NCBI GenBank assembly: GCA_017461665.1
Contig: JAFTXI010000005.1
Span: 1-42,688, forward strand
Source of the DNA: Bacteroidales bacterium
GTDB lineage: Bacteria > Bacteroidota > Bacteroidia > Bacteroidales > F082
Length of the DNA stretch: 42,688 bases
Reading direction: 5' to 3'
Part shown: positions 16,711 through 26,330 of the stretch, piece after piece
Layout: every line of letters begins with the position of its first letter
How positions within the stretch are numbered: the stretch's first letter is position 1
Made by a program: the position numbers and the translations under genes
The notes under the pieces: model-generated
Database searches by the model: none
The model's input: only the letters and a program-made list of their open reading frames with translations
What the model was told of the DNA's origin: nothing

Positions 16711-17544
16711 ATGAAGAATCAGAAAATATCTCATTATCTTGTCCTGCTATTTGCTATGTTATTTATGTCATCGTCTTACGCTCAAAACAATAATGACGGA
16801 CATTCATACTTTGATGATGTGACATATTTAAAGAAATATAACTATAAACCAAACAAATACCTCATAGAAAGCAGATATGAATATATCAATGTCGCACTTG
16901 AAATAACTAAAGATGTACCACCGACTATGAAAAAATACGCGCTATCTATAAATGGATATGCGACAACATAGAATAGATGTGTCTTATAAAATTTACGACG
17001 CTTTATGCCAAGAAAAACAAGTCGATTAAGTTTCAGTATAAAAGACAGAAATGTTGACAATTGTTGGAATAATTTGATAGAGTATGATATAGATAAACCA
17101 ACACAAGACGATTGGAATAATGTCATAAAACACTATCCTCTCGATAATCCAAAAGTGAAAGATGTTAAGAATCTTTACAAAAAAGAATGGAATGACGCCA
17201 ATATTGATGACACACGTCTTGCTCAACTTATAACGGAAAATAACGTCAAGGAACTACCTATTATTTATACCAATATGGGACAGAATATGGAATTGGTGTC
17301 TGTCCCTATGAATAAGGAATTAAAGGTCGGGACCCAATATACTTTTTCATTTTATCCAAAGAAAGAAGGTGAATGGGCCGTAATCAACGAAAACAATTGG
17401 CAGACAGAATGGCAAATATCGGACGATGGAATGTACACTATTGCGGTGACGCCTAAGACACAGGGCAAACTGTCAATATCCGTTCAGAATGAAAGCGATG
17501 GATTGTATTATAGTTGCATAGGTTACACAGTTGTCGGAGACTGA
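16711..17544 (+). pseudogene. Secreted protein gene disrupted by two compensating frameshifts
   Basis: The first reading frame (16711-16971, 86 codons) has a clear signal peptide ending in SSSYAQ, and the second (17005-17544, 179 codons) is a beta-rich C-terminal domain (VGTQYTFSFYPKKEGEWAVI ... GKLSISVQNESDG). Both are in the same frame but are separated by in-frame TAG and TAA. Between them, the +1 frame from 16952 to 17026 is open and reads protein-like (MRQHRIDVSYKIYDALCQEK). The simplest reading is one ancestral gene with a +1 shift near 16952 and a compensating shift near 17027. Alternatives are two separate small genes or assembly indels. The housekeeping genes in the window show no such breaks. 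A weak TATCTTCG box lies near 16680. Function not recognised. Confidence 0.5.
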
Positions 17545-17587
17545 TAAAAAAACACATAAAATCTTTTAAGGCATAAAAATAAAACAC

Positions 17588-17595
17588 TATCTTTG
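17588..17595 (+). promoter_or_regulatory. -7 element for the C25 peptidase gene
   Basis: TATCTTTG, with predicted transcription start near 17602 and a leader of about 32 bases to the ATG at 17634. Confidence 0.6.
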
Positions 17596-17633
17596 ACGGA
17601 CTAAAAATATGTTTTACCATCAAAGATAACGAT

Positions 17634-20600
17634 ATGAAAAAGTTAACATCTTTACTGTTTTTGACATTGATAAGTTTGTTTGTCACAGCTCAGGTTGTCG
17701 AACAGACTTATTTTTTTGAAAGTCCTGTCGTGACTGAGATTCAAGGTTATAACCAAGTACAACTTTCGGGTTGTATGCAGACCGCTGTCTCGGGTAGTCC
17801 TTCTCTTCCTTATAAGTCGGTGAGTCTTCTGTTACCTTACGGTTCTGAGGCAGAATCTGTGGAAGTGCTGCTTTCCGATTTTGAAGAGATAAATATCAAG
17901 CAACAGCTGTTTCCTTATCAGCCGTCACGTCCTTATTCAAAGCCTGAACGTGAGAAGTTTATGAAAAACGAAGAGATATATTCTTCAAAGTCGATATATC
18001 CTTCGGTATGTCACGGCGAGTTATCGACACATTATCTCAATGGTCACGCTTTCGCCTTCACCTCTTTCACTCCTATACAATATCAGCCTTCTTCAGGTAA
18101 GCTGATGTATGCCAAGACTGCTACCGTCAGGGTGAAACTTACTTCTGCTAAGAGAGACAATACTGCTATGTTATGGAACACTTCTTCCGTAAACGAGAGA
18201 GTCAAGTCGTTGGCTGACAATCCAGAGATGATTGATTCTTACAAGACAAGAGGCAGAGAACTCGCTGCTTACGACATGCTCATCATCACAGGTGAGGAAT
18301 ATGTGGCTGGCTTCGAGGAATATGTAGAATATTATGAGAGCATAGGAGTCCGTAATGTCATAGTCACTACCGATGAGATATATTCTTCAACAGAAGGTCA
18401 GGACAATCCTGAGAAGATTCGTAACTATATAATTAATGAATATACTAACAAAGGTATCATCATGGTGCTTCTTGGTGGCGACGTCAATATAGTTCCTTAT
18501 CGCGGCTTGTACTGTCACGTTCAGTCAAGCTCTGTATATGAAGACAGCGACATCCCTGCCGACTTATACTATTCGGCATTGGACGGAACATGGAACGACA
18601 ATAACAACAGCAGATGGGGCGAGATTGGAGAAGACGACTTGCTTCCTGAGATTGGCATCGCTCGTATGTCGTTCAACAGTGCTACCAAGCAAGCCAATAT
18701 GATTAACAAGACATTGAAATATCAACGCGAGCCTGTGTTGGGTGAGTTCAGAGATGTCACCTTGGCAGGCGAGTGGCTCTACGATAACCCAGAGACATGG
18801 GGCAGCGACTATATGGAACTACTCATCGGCGAACGCGACGACAATGGATATACCACTATCGGTATCCCAGAAGATTATAACTTCACACGTCATTATGCTG
18901 AAGACAACACTTGGGGTCCTACTCAGCTGAGAAACACCATCAACAATGGAACACAATACGTTCATCACGTGGGACATGCCAACACCAACACCGTCGCTGA
19001 GTGGTACAATAGCGACATCACTGACGCTAACTTCAGCGACGCCAACGGCATTGATCACAACTACACCTTCTTCCATTCGCACGGCTGCGTATGCGGATCT
19101 TTCGAAGACGACTGTATCATGGAGAGAATGGTGTCGATACAGAATTTCGCAGTAGCTGCTATAGGTAACTCGCGTTACGGTTGGTTCAACGAAGGTCAGA
19201 CAGAAGGTCCTGCTCCTCACCTACATCGCGAGATGACCGACGCTCAATATCATGAACGTATCCCGTTCTTGGGAATGCATATCTCTGAAGCTAAATGCCA
19301 GACAGCACCTTTCGTCAATGCTCCGGGACAGTGGGAAGAAGGAGCGCTACGATGGAACTTCTACGACCTCAATGTACTCGGTGACGGCGCGGTAAGACCA
19401 TGGCTTGACGAGCCTTTCAACCCAAACATCGAGTTCGACGAACAATTATTAATAGGTATGCAATCGACAGAAGTCGTGGTAAAAGATGAAAATAACATCG
19501 GACAGAAAGGATTCCGTTGCAGTATAGTGTTAGACGGCGAGTTGATAGGTTTCGATATCACCGACGACAACGGAGTGGCTGAGATAACATTCGACGGCGG
19601 CTTGTCGTCGGTAGGTGAAATGAAACTCTATGTGACAGGTCTCAACGCCTTCCCTCAAGCATTGGACATTGCAGCTGTTCCTAACAATGCTGCTTACGTC
19701 TTCTATGACGAATATACTTTCAACGACAACAACGATAACGCTCAGATAGATTATAAAGAGTCGGTGACATTGAATGTGACATTCAAAAATGTTGGTAATG
19801 TCGATGCTTCAAACGTGACAGCGACACTTTCTTGCGACAAGCCTGATTATGTCAATATCACCGATGCTGATGCAGAACTAGGCGATATAGATGCTAACGA
19901 CAACCTCACCCTTGAAGAAGCTTTCGCCTTCAGCGTCTGCGACAGCGTGCCAAACAACACAAACGTGAAGTTCTTCGTGACTTGCACCGATGGCAACGAG
20001 ACTTGGGAAAGCAAGTTTAACGTTATATTGAACGCTCCCGACTTGAAGATTGAAGTGCCGGAATCGGCGACAGAGCTTAACGCAGGAGAAAACGCAACTA
20101 TAGAATTTAATGTCGCCAATGTAGGAAACAGCGATGCAGCCAACGTGGTGTTCGCAGTCTTCGCTTCGGAAGAGATAAACTTCGACCAAGGTCAAGTTAT
20201 TGTGCCATCGATAGGAGCTGGCGGAGAAGCTAATGTGAAAATATCGTTCACTATGTCGGAAGATGCTGAGATAGGAGCAGCATACGAGTTACAAGTCTTC
20301 GCTTATTCAGGAAGATATATCACAGGAGAGATTTATTACGTGATGTCGGGCAACGTCACCGAGGACTTCGAGACTGGCGACTTCAGCAAGTTCGACTGGG
20401 TCTTAGAAGGCAATCCTTCTTGGGAGATAACGAGCGACAATGTTTATGCAGGACAATATTCAGCCATGACAAGAGATGTTGACGATCAGAGTTCTGCAAC
20501 ACTTAGGATTGTCATGAACGTACAGTCGGATGCCGAATTTAGTTTCTGTAAGAAGGTATCTTCTGAGACTGGATTCGACGGATTGATATTCTCCATTGAC

Positions 20601-21014
20601 GGCAGCGAGATGGAGAATTGGTCGGGAGAAGATGATTGGTCGGAAGAGAAATTTAATCTGACCGCCGGCGAACATACTTTGGAATGGACATATAAGAAAG
20701 ACTATTCGGTATCGGAAGGTATGGACTGTGCCTTCTTGGATAACATCAAGTTCCCTCCAACAAGTGTCATCGTCGATATCGAGACAGTGATGGAAGATAA
20801 CCTATCGATATATCCAAATCCTGCGAAAGACGTTGTTAAGTTATCATCTGTCAGCAGTCAGATTTCAATAGTAAAGATTTATAATGTCATGGGAATTATC
20901 ATAGACGAGATAGAAGTCAATTCTAATGAGATAGAGATTAATGTCTCGGATTATGCACCTGGAATTTATTTCTTTAATATTGATGGAGAAACACGTAAAT
21001 TAATTAGGAATTAG
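17634..21014 (+). CDS. C25 (gingipain-like) cysteine peptidase with T9SS sorting domain
   Basis: An 1126-residue exported protease. Order: signal peptide (1 to about 20, ending TAQ); a gingipain-type propeptide-like region (about 20-210); the C25 catalytic domain (about 215-600) with the likely catalytic dyad H448 in HHVGHANT and C485 in HSHGCVCGSFEDD; two CARDB-like Ig repeats (about 690-900, both built around FKNVGN/FNVANVGN); a cleaved-adhesin/MAM-like beta domain (about 900-1040, DFETGDFSKFDW); and a type A T9SS sorting domain (about 1055-1126, SIYPNPAKD ... GIYFFNIDG). The protein is predicted to cross the outer membrane through the T9SS and be anchored or released. The last residues LIRN and the stop come from a TTAGGAA repeat array. 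The gene appears monocistronic, with a U-tract hairpin downstream. Confidence 0.9.
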   Translation: MKKLTSLLFLTLISLFVTAQVVEQTYFFESPVVTEIQGYNQVQLSGCMQTAVSGSPSLPYKSVSLLLPYGSEAESVEVLLSDFEEINIKQQLFPYQPSRPYSKPEREKFMKNEEIYSSKSIYPSVCHGELSTHYLNGHAFAFTSFTPIQYQPSSGKLMYAKTATVRVKLTSAKRDNTAMLWNTSSVNERVKSLADNPEMIDSYKTRGRELAAYDMLIITGEEYVAGFEEYVEYYESIGVRNVIVTTDEIYSSTEGQDNPEKIRNYIINEYTNKGIIMVLLGGDVNIVPYRGLYCHVQSSSVYEDSDIPADLYYSALDGTWNDNNNSRWGEIGEDDLLPEIGIARMSFNSATKQANMINKTLKYQREPVLGEFRDVTLAGEWLYDNPETWGSDYMELLIGERDDNGYTTIGIPEDYNFTRHYAEDNTWGPTQLRNTINNGTQYVHHVGHANTNTVAEWYNSDITDANFSDANGIDHNYTFFHSHGCVCGSFEDDCIMERMVSIQNFAVAAIGNSRYGWFNEGQTEGPAPHLHREMTDAQYHERIPFLGMHISEAKCQTAPFVNAPGQWEEGALRWNFYDLNVLGDGAVRPWLDEPFNPNIEFDEQLLIGMQSTEVVVKDENNIGQKGFRCSIVLDGELIGFDITDDNGVAEITFDGGLSSVGEMKLYVTGLNAFPQALDIAAVPNNAAYVFYDEYTFNDNNDNAQIDYKESVTLNVTFKNVGNVDASNVTATLSCDKPDYVNITDADAELGDIDANDNLTLEEAFAFSVCDSVPNNTNVKFFVTCTDGNETWESKFNVILNAPDLKIEVPESATELNAGENATIEFNVANVGNSDAANVVFAVFASEEINFDQGQVIVPSIGAGGEANVKISFTMSEDAEIGAAYELQVFAYSGRYITGEIYYVMSGNVTEDFETGDFSKFDWVLEGNPSWEITSDNVYAGQYSAMTRDVDDQSSATLRIVMNVQSDAEFSFCKKVSSETGFDGLIFSIDGSEMENWSGEDDWSEEKFNLTAGEHTLEWTYKKDYSVSEGMDCAFLDNIKFPPTSVIVDIETVMEDNLSIYPNPAKDVVKLSSVSSQISIVKIYNVMGIIIDEIEVNSNEIEINVSDYAPGIYFFNIDGETRKLIRN

Positions 21015-21233
21015 GAATGAGGAATGAGGAATTGTGGGGACGTATCGCATACGTCCATGTACGGACACATTTAATGGGTCCTATAGAGGCGCTTCAGTGT
21101 TTTCTATAAAAATGGATAAGCATTGAAGCGTCTTTTTTTAAACTTCAAAACTACATCACCCCAAGACTCCAAAACTTCAGAACCTCAAGATATTCTGAGA
21201 TTCTGAAGTTTTAAAGTTCTAAAACTCTAATAG
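21004..21233. repeat. Composite intergenic repeat with two palindromes
   Basis: Order: four heptamers (TTAGGAA twice, TGAGGAA twice, 21004-21031), overlapping the end of the peptidase gene; palindrome GGACGTATCGCATACGTCC (21038-21056); palindrome GGACACATTTAATGGGTCC (21063-21081, one mismatch); a hairpin at 21086-21134 that ends in a T-run; then degenerate 8-bp units to the stop of the HdeD-like gene (for example GAGATTCT, GAAGTTTT, AAAGTTCT, AAAACTCT). This is the fullest example of the modular spacers in the window. Confidence 0.8.
21086..21139 (+). terminator. Intrinsic terminator of the C25 peptidase gene
   Basis: Arms of 14 bases, GAGGCGCTTCAGTG (21086-21099) and CATTGAAGCGTCTT (21121-21134), pair with three G-U wobbles and are followed by a run of seven T (21133-21139). 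The arms are a divergent member of the GAGACG/CGTCTC hairpin family, which hints that this repeat family can act as a terminator. Confidence 0.65.
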
Positions 21234-21815
21234 TTACTCTTCTTCCAGAATGTGGTGTATCGATTTCAGTCGGAAGGCTGAGACTATCTCGGAGAGTCCG
21301 TAGATGATGAAAGAGAGTGCGATGTAGATGGCGATAGTCATCATTCCGATAGTGACGGGACGCAGCAGTATGAGCACCGAAAGTACCAACAGCACTATTC
21401 CGCAGAAGAGAGTCAGTCCATAACCTTTGACTTTGAAACCTCTGAGGTCGCCAGCGTAACTTATCATCATGAAACTTTGATAAAGCATCCACATACCTAA
21501 GATGAGTGGAAGAGTGATGGCAGCGATGCCCGGATTAGCAGCGAGAAGTACACCTAACACGATGTTAAGTACTGCGCCGATAATGACAGCTGCTCGTGAG
21601 ACAAAAAAGTTCCTGCTGAAAATGCCAACAATCATCTCGATGATACCAAAGACAACCAATGCCAAACCAAGCAGCAAGGTCATCATCTCGTAGGTGATGG
21701 CAGGGTTAGTCAACATGAACACTCCTAAGATAAACGCCAATACGCCAATAATCAAATACATCCACCAATGTCTGACTGGCTCCATGGCACGCTCGTATAA
21801 ATCGTATGTTTTCAT
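21234..21815 (-). CDS. HdeD/DUF308 family membrane protein
   Basis: A 193-residue inner-membrane protein with six hydrophobic segments arranged as three pairs, the hallmark of the HdeD/DUF308 family: GVLAFILGVFMLTNP, then GAVLNIVLGVLLAANP, then FCGIVLLVLSVLILLRP, each ending in a short N/R-P turn. Enterobacterial HdeD is connected with acid resistance at high cell density. Here the assignment is by fold only and the role is unknown. No clear TAnnTTTG box is visible ahead of it. Confidence 0.82.
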   Translation of the reverse strand: MKTYDLYERAMEPVRHWWMYLIIGVLAFILGVFMLTNPAITYEMMTLLLGLALVVFGIIEMIVGIFSRNFFVSRAAVIIGAVLNIVLGVLLAANPGIAAITLPLILGMWMLYQSFMMISYAGDLRGFKVKGYGLTLFCGIVLLVLSVLILLRPVTIGMMTIAIYIALSFIIYGLSEIVSAFRLKSIHHILEEE

Positions 21816-21915
21816 AGATATTGATTTTTATCTCCTAAACATCGACTTCATTATTTATGTTCAATGTCTCTGCATTTTTAACAATTTTTAACTTTTTTTT
21901 AATCGATTTATGTTT

Positions 21916-21923
21916 TAAATTTG
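21916..21923 (+). promoter_or_regulatory. -7 element of the deacetylase operon
   Basis: TAAATTTG at 21916-21923, with a predicted start near 21930. The message would then carry AAGGAGG at 21948-21954, a near-perfect Shine-Dalgarno sequence unusual in this phylum, placed 5 bases before the ATG at 21960. Confidence 0.6.
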
Positions 21924-21959
21924 CAATATTATTCAGCCGCGAAAAAACAAGGAGGATTT

Positions 21960-23276
21960 ATGGAAATGCTAATCTTAGTTCCGAAGATAACCAACAGATT
22001 ATATTATATCTTTGAATTATTATTTAAGGAAGAACTCGGTATAGATTTTAAATTTACTATCGATAAGGATGTCTTCCTTTCATACGAAGGACCTAAGTTT
22101 CATTACGACAGAATGCCTTGGGATGAAGAGCCGGGCCTGTATCAGCAGTCGGTTAAGCTTCTCTTTGAACGCGACATCTTCGACCAAGACCTCAAAATAT
22201 TCTCTTACGAAGAATCGAAGGCTATCTATCAAGTCTTCAATGAGAAATCGATTCTTCCCTTCGACATCTTCGCTGCCTCCTTCTATATAATAAGTCGCTA
22301 CGAGGAATATCTACCCCACGTCAACGACCAATACAACCGCTTTCAGCCTAAAGACTCTATCTTGTATGAGATGGAGATGATAGAGAAACCGGTCATCAAC
22401 ATCTGGGCTAAGACCTTGGGGGAATTCATAACAACACGTTATCCGGAGATTAACCTCAAGAAAAAGACTTTCAGATTCGTACCTACCTACGACATCGACG
22501 CGGCTTGGGCATATAAAAACAAAGGTCTTTTCAGAACTACCTCGGCATTCCTGAGAGATATGCTGCGCTTCGAAAAGAAAGAGATTAAAGAAAGATGGGA
22601 GGTGCTGCGCAACAAGAAAATCGACCCTTTCGATACCTTCGACTATCAGATAGAACTGCAAAAAGAACTAAAGATAAAACCTTTATATTTCATACTCTGC
22701 GGCGATTATAACACCAACGATAAAAACATCTCCATAAGAAACAAAGAGTTTCAACAACTTATAAAACATATAGGCGATTATGCCTTAGTCGGAATTCATC
22801 CTTCTTTTAATTCTTTCCTAAAAAAGAATGTTATAAAAGAAGAGATACAACGTCTCTCTGAAGTCTTGAAAAGAGAAGTCACGATGAGCCGACAGCATTT
22901 CTTAAGACTGAGTCTTCCTTCGAGTTATCAGATTCTCATCGAGTTGGACATTACCGATGACTATACTATGGGCTACGCTTCTCAGGCAGGATTCAGAGCA
23001 GGTTATGCCGACACCTTCCAATTCTTTGATTTGGAAAACGACATGAAGACCAAACTCAACATTCACCCTTTCGCCTTGATGGACGGAACGATGCGCGACT
23101 ATTTAGATTTAGACGTGCATGAGTCATACGAGAAGGCTAAGTCACTCATCGACGAGGTAAAAAATGTTAACGGCACATTCATTCTTTTATGGCATAATGA
23201 AACATTATCGGGCGAGAAACGTTGGGAAGGATGGATAACACTTTATAGAAAAATTCTCGATTACATCCTCAACTGA
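21960..23276 (+). CDS. Polysaccharide deacetylase-like protein
   Basis: A 438-residue cytoplasmic protein resembling the Bacteroidetes polysaccharide-deacetylase (NodB-homology) group with an N-terminal extension. The core begins near TFRFVPTYDIDAAW, where the D-I-D of the NodB metal site is visible. The region YALVGIHPSFNS supplies a histidine that fits the H-P-S/T motif, and the C-terminal TFILLWHNETLSG fits the catalytic histidine strand. The in-frame TTG at 21921 sits in the promoter; the ATG at 21960 with its strong SD was chosen. It is first in a run with the FemAB/GNAT-like gene one base downstream. A role in modifying a cell-envelope glycan is likely from family and partner, but no substrate can be named. 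Confidence 0.78.
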   Translation: MEMLILVPKITNRLYYIFELLFKEELGIDFKFTIDKDVFLSYEGPKFHYDRMPWDEEPGLYQQSVKLLFERDIFDQDLKIFSYEESKAIYQVFNEKSILPFDIFAASFYIISRYEEYLPHVNDQYNRFQPKDSILYEMEMIEKPVINIWAKTLGEFITTRYPEINLKKKTFRFVPTYDIDAAWAYKNKGLFRTTSAFLRDMLRFEKKEIKERWEVLRNKKIDPFDTFDYQIELQKELKIKPLYFILCGDYNTNDKNISIRNKEFQQLIKHIGDYALVGIHPSFNSFLKKNVIKEEIQRLSEVLKREVTMSRQHFLRLSLPSSYQILIELDITDDYTMGYASQAGFRAGYADTFQFFDLENDMKTKLNIHPFALMDGTMRDYLDLDVHESYEKAKSLIDEVKNVNGTFILLWHNETLSGEKRWEGWITLYRKILDYILN

Positions 23277-23277
23277 T

Positions 23278-24204
23278 ATGATAAAGTATCTGACATACGA
23301 TAAGATAGACAAACAACGCTGGGACGATTGTATCGCTAAGTCGTTCAATGGCAGCGTGTATGCATGGTCGTGGTATTTAGACATCGTCCATTCGAGATGG
23401 GACGCCTTGGTGGAAAACGACTACGAACGCGTCATGCCTCTCAGTGGCAGCAAAAAACTTGGAATATCGTATATGTTTCAGCCTTTCTTCGTTCAGCAAC
23501 TCGGCATTTATTCAAGGTCGCTGTTGTCAAAAGACGAGGTGGAGAACTTTATCATGTCAATACCTAAAAAATATAAGGTCATACGATATCGGCTCAACGA
23601 ATATAACAAGGTCGATTATAATTCGGAAGTCGTGAGGCCACATCGTAACGTCGAACTCGACCTTATCTATGATTATCAAAGACTTTATAACAACTATAAT
23701 AAAAACACCAAGAGAAACCTTGCCAAGGCGGAGGCTGCCGGGCTTTCCTTAAGCAAAGATGTAAGTCCTTTGGATGTCATCAGGCTTTTTAGAAATAACA
23801 AAGGTAAGAAAGTGAAACACTGGGGCGACAAGGAATATGAGCGACTCTTGGATTTGATAGAGACGGCTATCTCACGAGAGTGTTGTTTTATTTGCGGTGC
23901 TAAAGATGTTGACGGAGCGTTGCTCGCAGGAGCAGTGTTTATGTGCAGTCACGATAGGATTATCTTTCTTTTTTCAGGCAACGACGAAAGCAAGAAAGAG
24001 AAACACGCCATGACGTTTCTCATCGACAATGTGATAAGAGAGTTCAGCGAGACACGATACGTCTTTGACTTTGAAGGCTCGGACAATGAAGGACTTGCGA
24101 GGTTTTATAAAGGTTTTGGAGGTAAAGAAGTTTTTTATCCTGAAATAAAAATTAATAATTTCAAAGGAATATTTAAATTTGCAAACAGATTCATTAAAGT
24201 TTAA
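23278..24204 (+). CDS. FemAB/GNAT-like acyltransferase
   Basis: A 308-residue protein with the features of FemAB-type GNAT proteins: an N-terminal W-D-x-C-I and AWSWYLDIV segment, YMFQPFFVQQLGIYS, the central Y-N-K-N-T-K-R-N-L-x-K-A helix, and the C-terminal FDFEGSDNEGLARFYKGFGG, which is the characteristic acetyl/aminoacyl-transferase loop. It starts one base after the deacetylase stop, so the two are translationally coupled. A deacetylase plus an acyltransferase suggests paired removal and addition of groups on a surface polysaccharide or peptidoglycan-linked molecule. That pairing is inference. Confidence 0.75.
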   Translation: MIKYLTYDKIDKQRWDDCIAKSFNGSVYAWSWYLDIVHSRWDALVENDYERVMPLSGSKKLGISYMFQPFFVQQLGIYSRSLLSKDEVENFIMSIPKKYKVIRYRLNEYNKVDYNSEVVRPHRNVELDLIYDYQRLYNNYNKNTKRNLAKAEAAGLSLSKDVSPLDVIRLFRNNKGKKVKHWGDKEYERLLDLIETAISRECCFICGAKDVDGALLAGAVFMCSHDRIIFLFSGNDESKKEKHAMTFLIDNVIREFSETRYVFDFEGSDNEGLARFYKGFGGKEVFYPEIKINNFKGIFKFANRFIKV

Positions 24205-24223
24205 AACAAAAAGATAATAGATT

Positions 24224-25570
24224 ATGAACGAAAAAAGAGATGGTTTTGGTTCGAAGTTGGGAGCCATAGCAGCGGCGGCCGGCTCGGCTGTAGGATTAGG
24301 CAATATATATCGTTTCCCCTGCCTCGCCGGAGAGAACGGTGGCGGTGCCTTCTTGCTCATTTATGTATTAATAGTTCTTTGTCTCGGTATTCCTATCATG
24401 ATGGCTGAGTTTTATATCGGTCGTCGCGGCGGTAAGAATCCCGTAGGCTCCGTCAAGGTCTTAGCACCAAAAACACGTTGGAGCTTATTAGGCTACGTCG
24501 GAATTCTCGCAGCATTTACCATACTCGCTTTCTATAGCACCGTTTCTGGATGGACCTTGGAATATATCTATAAGGCTTTAACAAACTACTTCGCTAACAA
24601 AGATATAGCAACGATAGAAGCCGGTTTCTCCGAATTTCATAATAATCCTTTCCGCCCTTATCTGTGGCAGGTGACATTCATGGGACTAACAGCCTTCATT
24701 ATTTTTAAAGGTATCAAAGACGGCGTTGAAAAATATACTAAGATCTTAATGCCGGCATTGTTTGTGATACTTATTATCTTATGTGTTAAGTCGTTGACGT
24801 TGAACGGCGCATCAGAAGGATTGAAGTTCTTGTTCAAACCCGACTTCTCCAAAGTCGATGGTACTATGATACTTGCTGCTTTAGGTCAGGCGTTCTTCTC
24901 ACTCAGCGTCGGCATGGGCGCGCTCATCACATATGGCTCTTATATCTGTAAGAAAGATAATCTCAGCACCACCTCGCTTTCTGTCGTCATGACCGACACC
25001 ATGGTCGCGATATTGGCTGGCGTCATCATTTTCCCAGCTGCTTTCTCATTCGGAATACAACCCGAGGCAGGACCAAGCCTGGCGTTCAACACCTTGCCTA
25101 TGATATTCAATAAGATGGCAGGCGGTTACTTCTTCTGTATAATATTCTTCATACTTCTCGCAATAGCAGCGCTTACTTCAACAATATCGTTGCTCGAAGT
25201 CATCGTGACTTTCCTCACAGAAGAACACGGTCTTAAACGTAATACCGCAACATGGGTGGGAACTTTGGTCTCATTATTCTTCGGAATATTCTGCACCTTG
25301 AGTCTGCGTCAAGATTCAGTATTCGTCTTCGGCAACCTGACATTCTTCGACTTTATGGATAAATTCTCGGCAAATATCTTGCTTCCTCTCGGCGCCTTGT
25401 GCATCGTGATTTTCACAGCATGGAAGATGGGAAAAGCAAGTTTCTACGACGAGATAACAAATCAAAATACTTTGAAAGTCGCGGTGAAAGGATTCATATT
25501 CTTCATCATAAAATATGTAGCTCCTTTCGTTATCATTGCGATATTTATTAATCAGATATTCTTGAGTTAG
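24224..25570 (+). CDS. Sodium-dependent transporter, NSS/SNF family
   Basis: A 448-residue inner-membrane symporter with about 11-12 hydrophobic segments. The N-terminal AAAAGSAVGLGNIYRFPCLAGENGGGAF is the family signature that binds sodium and substrate in TM1. FFSLSVGMGALITYGSY corresponds to TM6/7 and supports a functional transporter of an amino acid or related molecule. It starts 19 bases after the acyltransferase gene in the same direction and probably belongs to the same transcript. Substrate cannot be assigned. Confidence 0.9.
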   Translation: MNEKRDGFGSKLGAIAAAAGSAVGLGNIYRFPCLAGENGGGAFLLIYVLIVLCLGIPIMMAEFYIGRRGGKNPVGSVKVLAPKTRWSLLGYVGILAAFTILAFYSTVSGWTLEYIYKALTNYFANKDIATIEAGFSEFHNNPFRPYLWQVTFMGLTAFIIFKGIKDGVEKYTKILMPALFVILIILCVKSLTLNGASEGLKFLFKPDFSKVDGTMILAALGQAFFSLSVGMGALITYGSYICKKDNLSTTSLSVVMTDTMVAILAGVIIFPAAFSFGIQPEAGPSLAFNTLPMIFNKMAGGYFFCIIFFILLAIAALTSTISLLEVIVTFLTEEHGLKRNTATWVGTLVSLFFGIFCTLSLRQDSVFVFGNLTFFDFMDKFSANILLPLGALCIVIFTAWKMGKASFYDEITNQNTLKVAVKGFIFFIIKYVAPFVIIAIFINQIFLS

Positions 25571-25578
25571 GATATGGT

Positions 25579-26310
25579 ATGTTTGACAATATAAAAAATG
25601 CGACGACGTTCAGTAAAGGCGAACGTACGGCAATAATAATCTTAGCAGCGGTGATACTTCTCATCATCGCTGCTAATTTTTTTATGATAAATCAAAAGCC
25701 AAATGTTAATAAAAATTTACATAACTTGGATTCTATCTTGGTGCTTCACGAACGAGCCATCGACGAGATGAAAGCAAAAAAACTTGCTGAGCAGATGGAA
25801 CGCGAGACACGGGAAAACAAGATGAAAGAAGAACGCGAGAAAAAGAAACAGCCGCGACCTTCAAAACCCGATTTTAAGAAAGTCGAGAAGAAAGAAACTG
25901 TCGTTGTGAAGAAAGAGATTACTATCATAAATCTCAATGAAGCTGATACTTTAGAATTGTTGGAACTTCCGGAGATAGGAGCTTTCTTTGCACGCAACAT
26001 CGTCGATTATAGAGAGAAGTTAGGAGGTTATATCGATAAGGAGCAACTGCTTGAGGTCTATGGTTTCGATTCCGTCCGACTTGAGATAATCGCACCTTTT
26101 ATTAATATCGATAGCCTTACGATTCGAAAGATACGAATTAATTATGATGATTTTAAAACTATTTTAAGACATCCTTATATTGAATATGAAGATGTTAAGA
26201 ATATTATGAATCATCGAGAGAGCAGAGGTTTTATCAAAGATTGGGACGATTTTCAGAAAGTCGTTGAAAGAAAAGTCGAGGAGAGATTGAAAAGATATTT
26301 AGAGTATTGA
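25579..26310 (+). CDS. Membrane-anchored helix-hairpin-helix (ComEA-like) protein
   Basis: A 243-residue protein: a transmembrane helix at about residues 17-37, a long charged helical stretch (about 55-110, rich in K, E and R), then a ComEA-type helix-hairpin-helix DNA-binding domain (INLNEADTLELLELPEIGAFFARNIVDYREKLGGYIDKEQLLEVYGFD) and a second weaker HhH repeat at the C-terminus. ComEA-like proteins bind incoming DNA at the membrane during uptake. Anchored relatives of unknown role are common in Bacteroidetes. It begins 8 bases after the symporter stop. Confidence 0.82.
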   Translation: MFDNIKNATTFSKGERTAIIILAAVILLIIAANFFMINQKPNVNKNLHNLDSILVLHERAIDEMKAKKLAEQMERETRENKMKEEREKKKQPRPSKPDFKKVEKKETVVVKKEITIINLNEADTLELLELPEIGAFFARNIVDYREKLGGYIDKEQLLEVYGFDSVRLEIIAPFINIDSLTIRKIRINYDDFKTILRHPYIEYEDVKNIMNHRESRGFIKDWDDFQKVVERKVEERLKRYLEY

Positions 26311-26330
26311 AAGAAAAAAGACTGAAAAAT

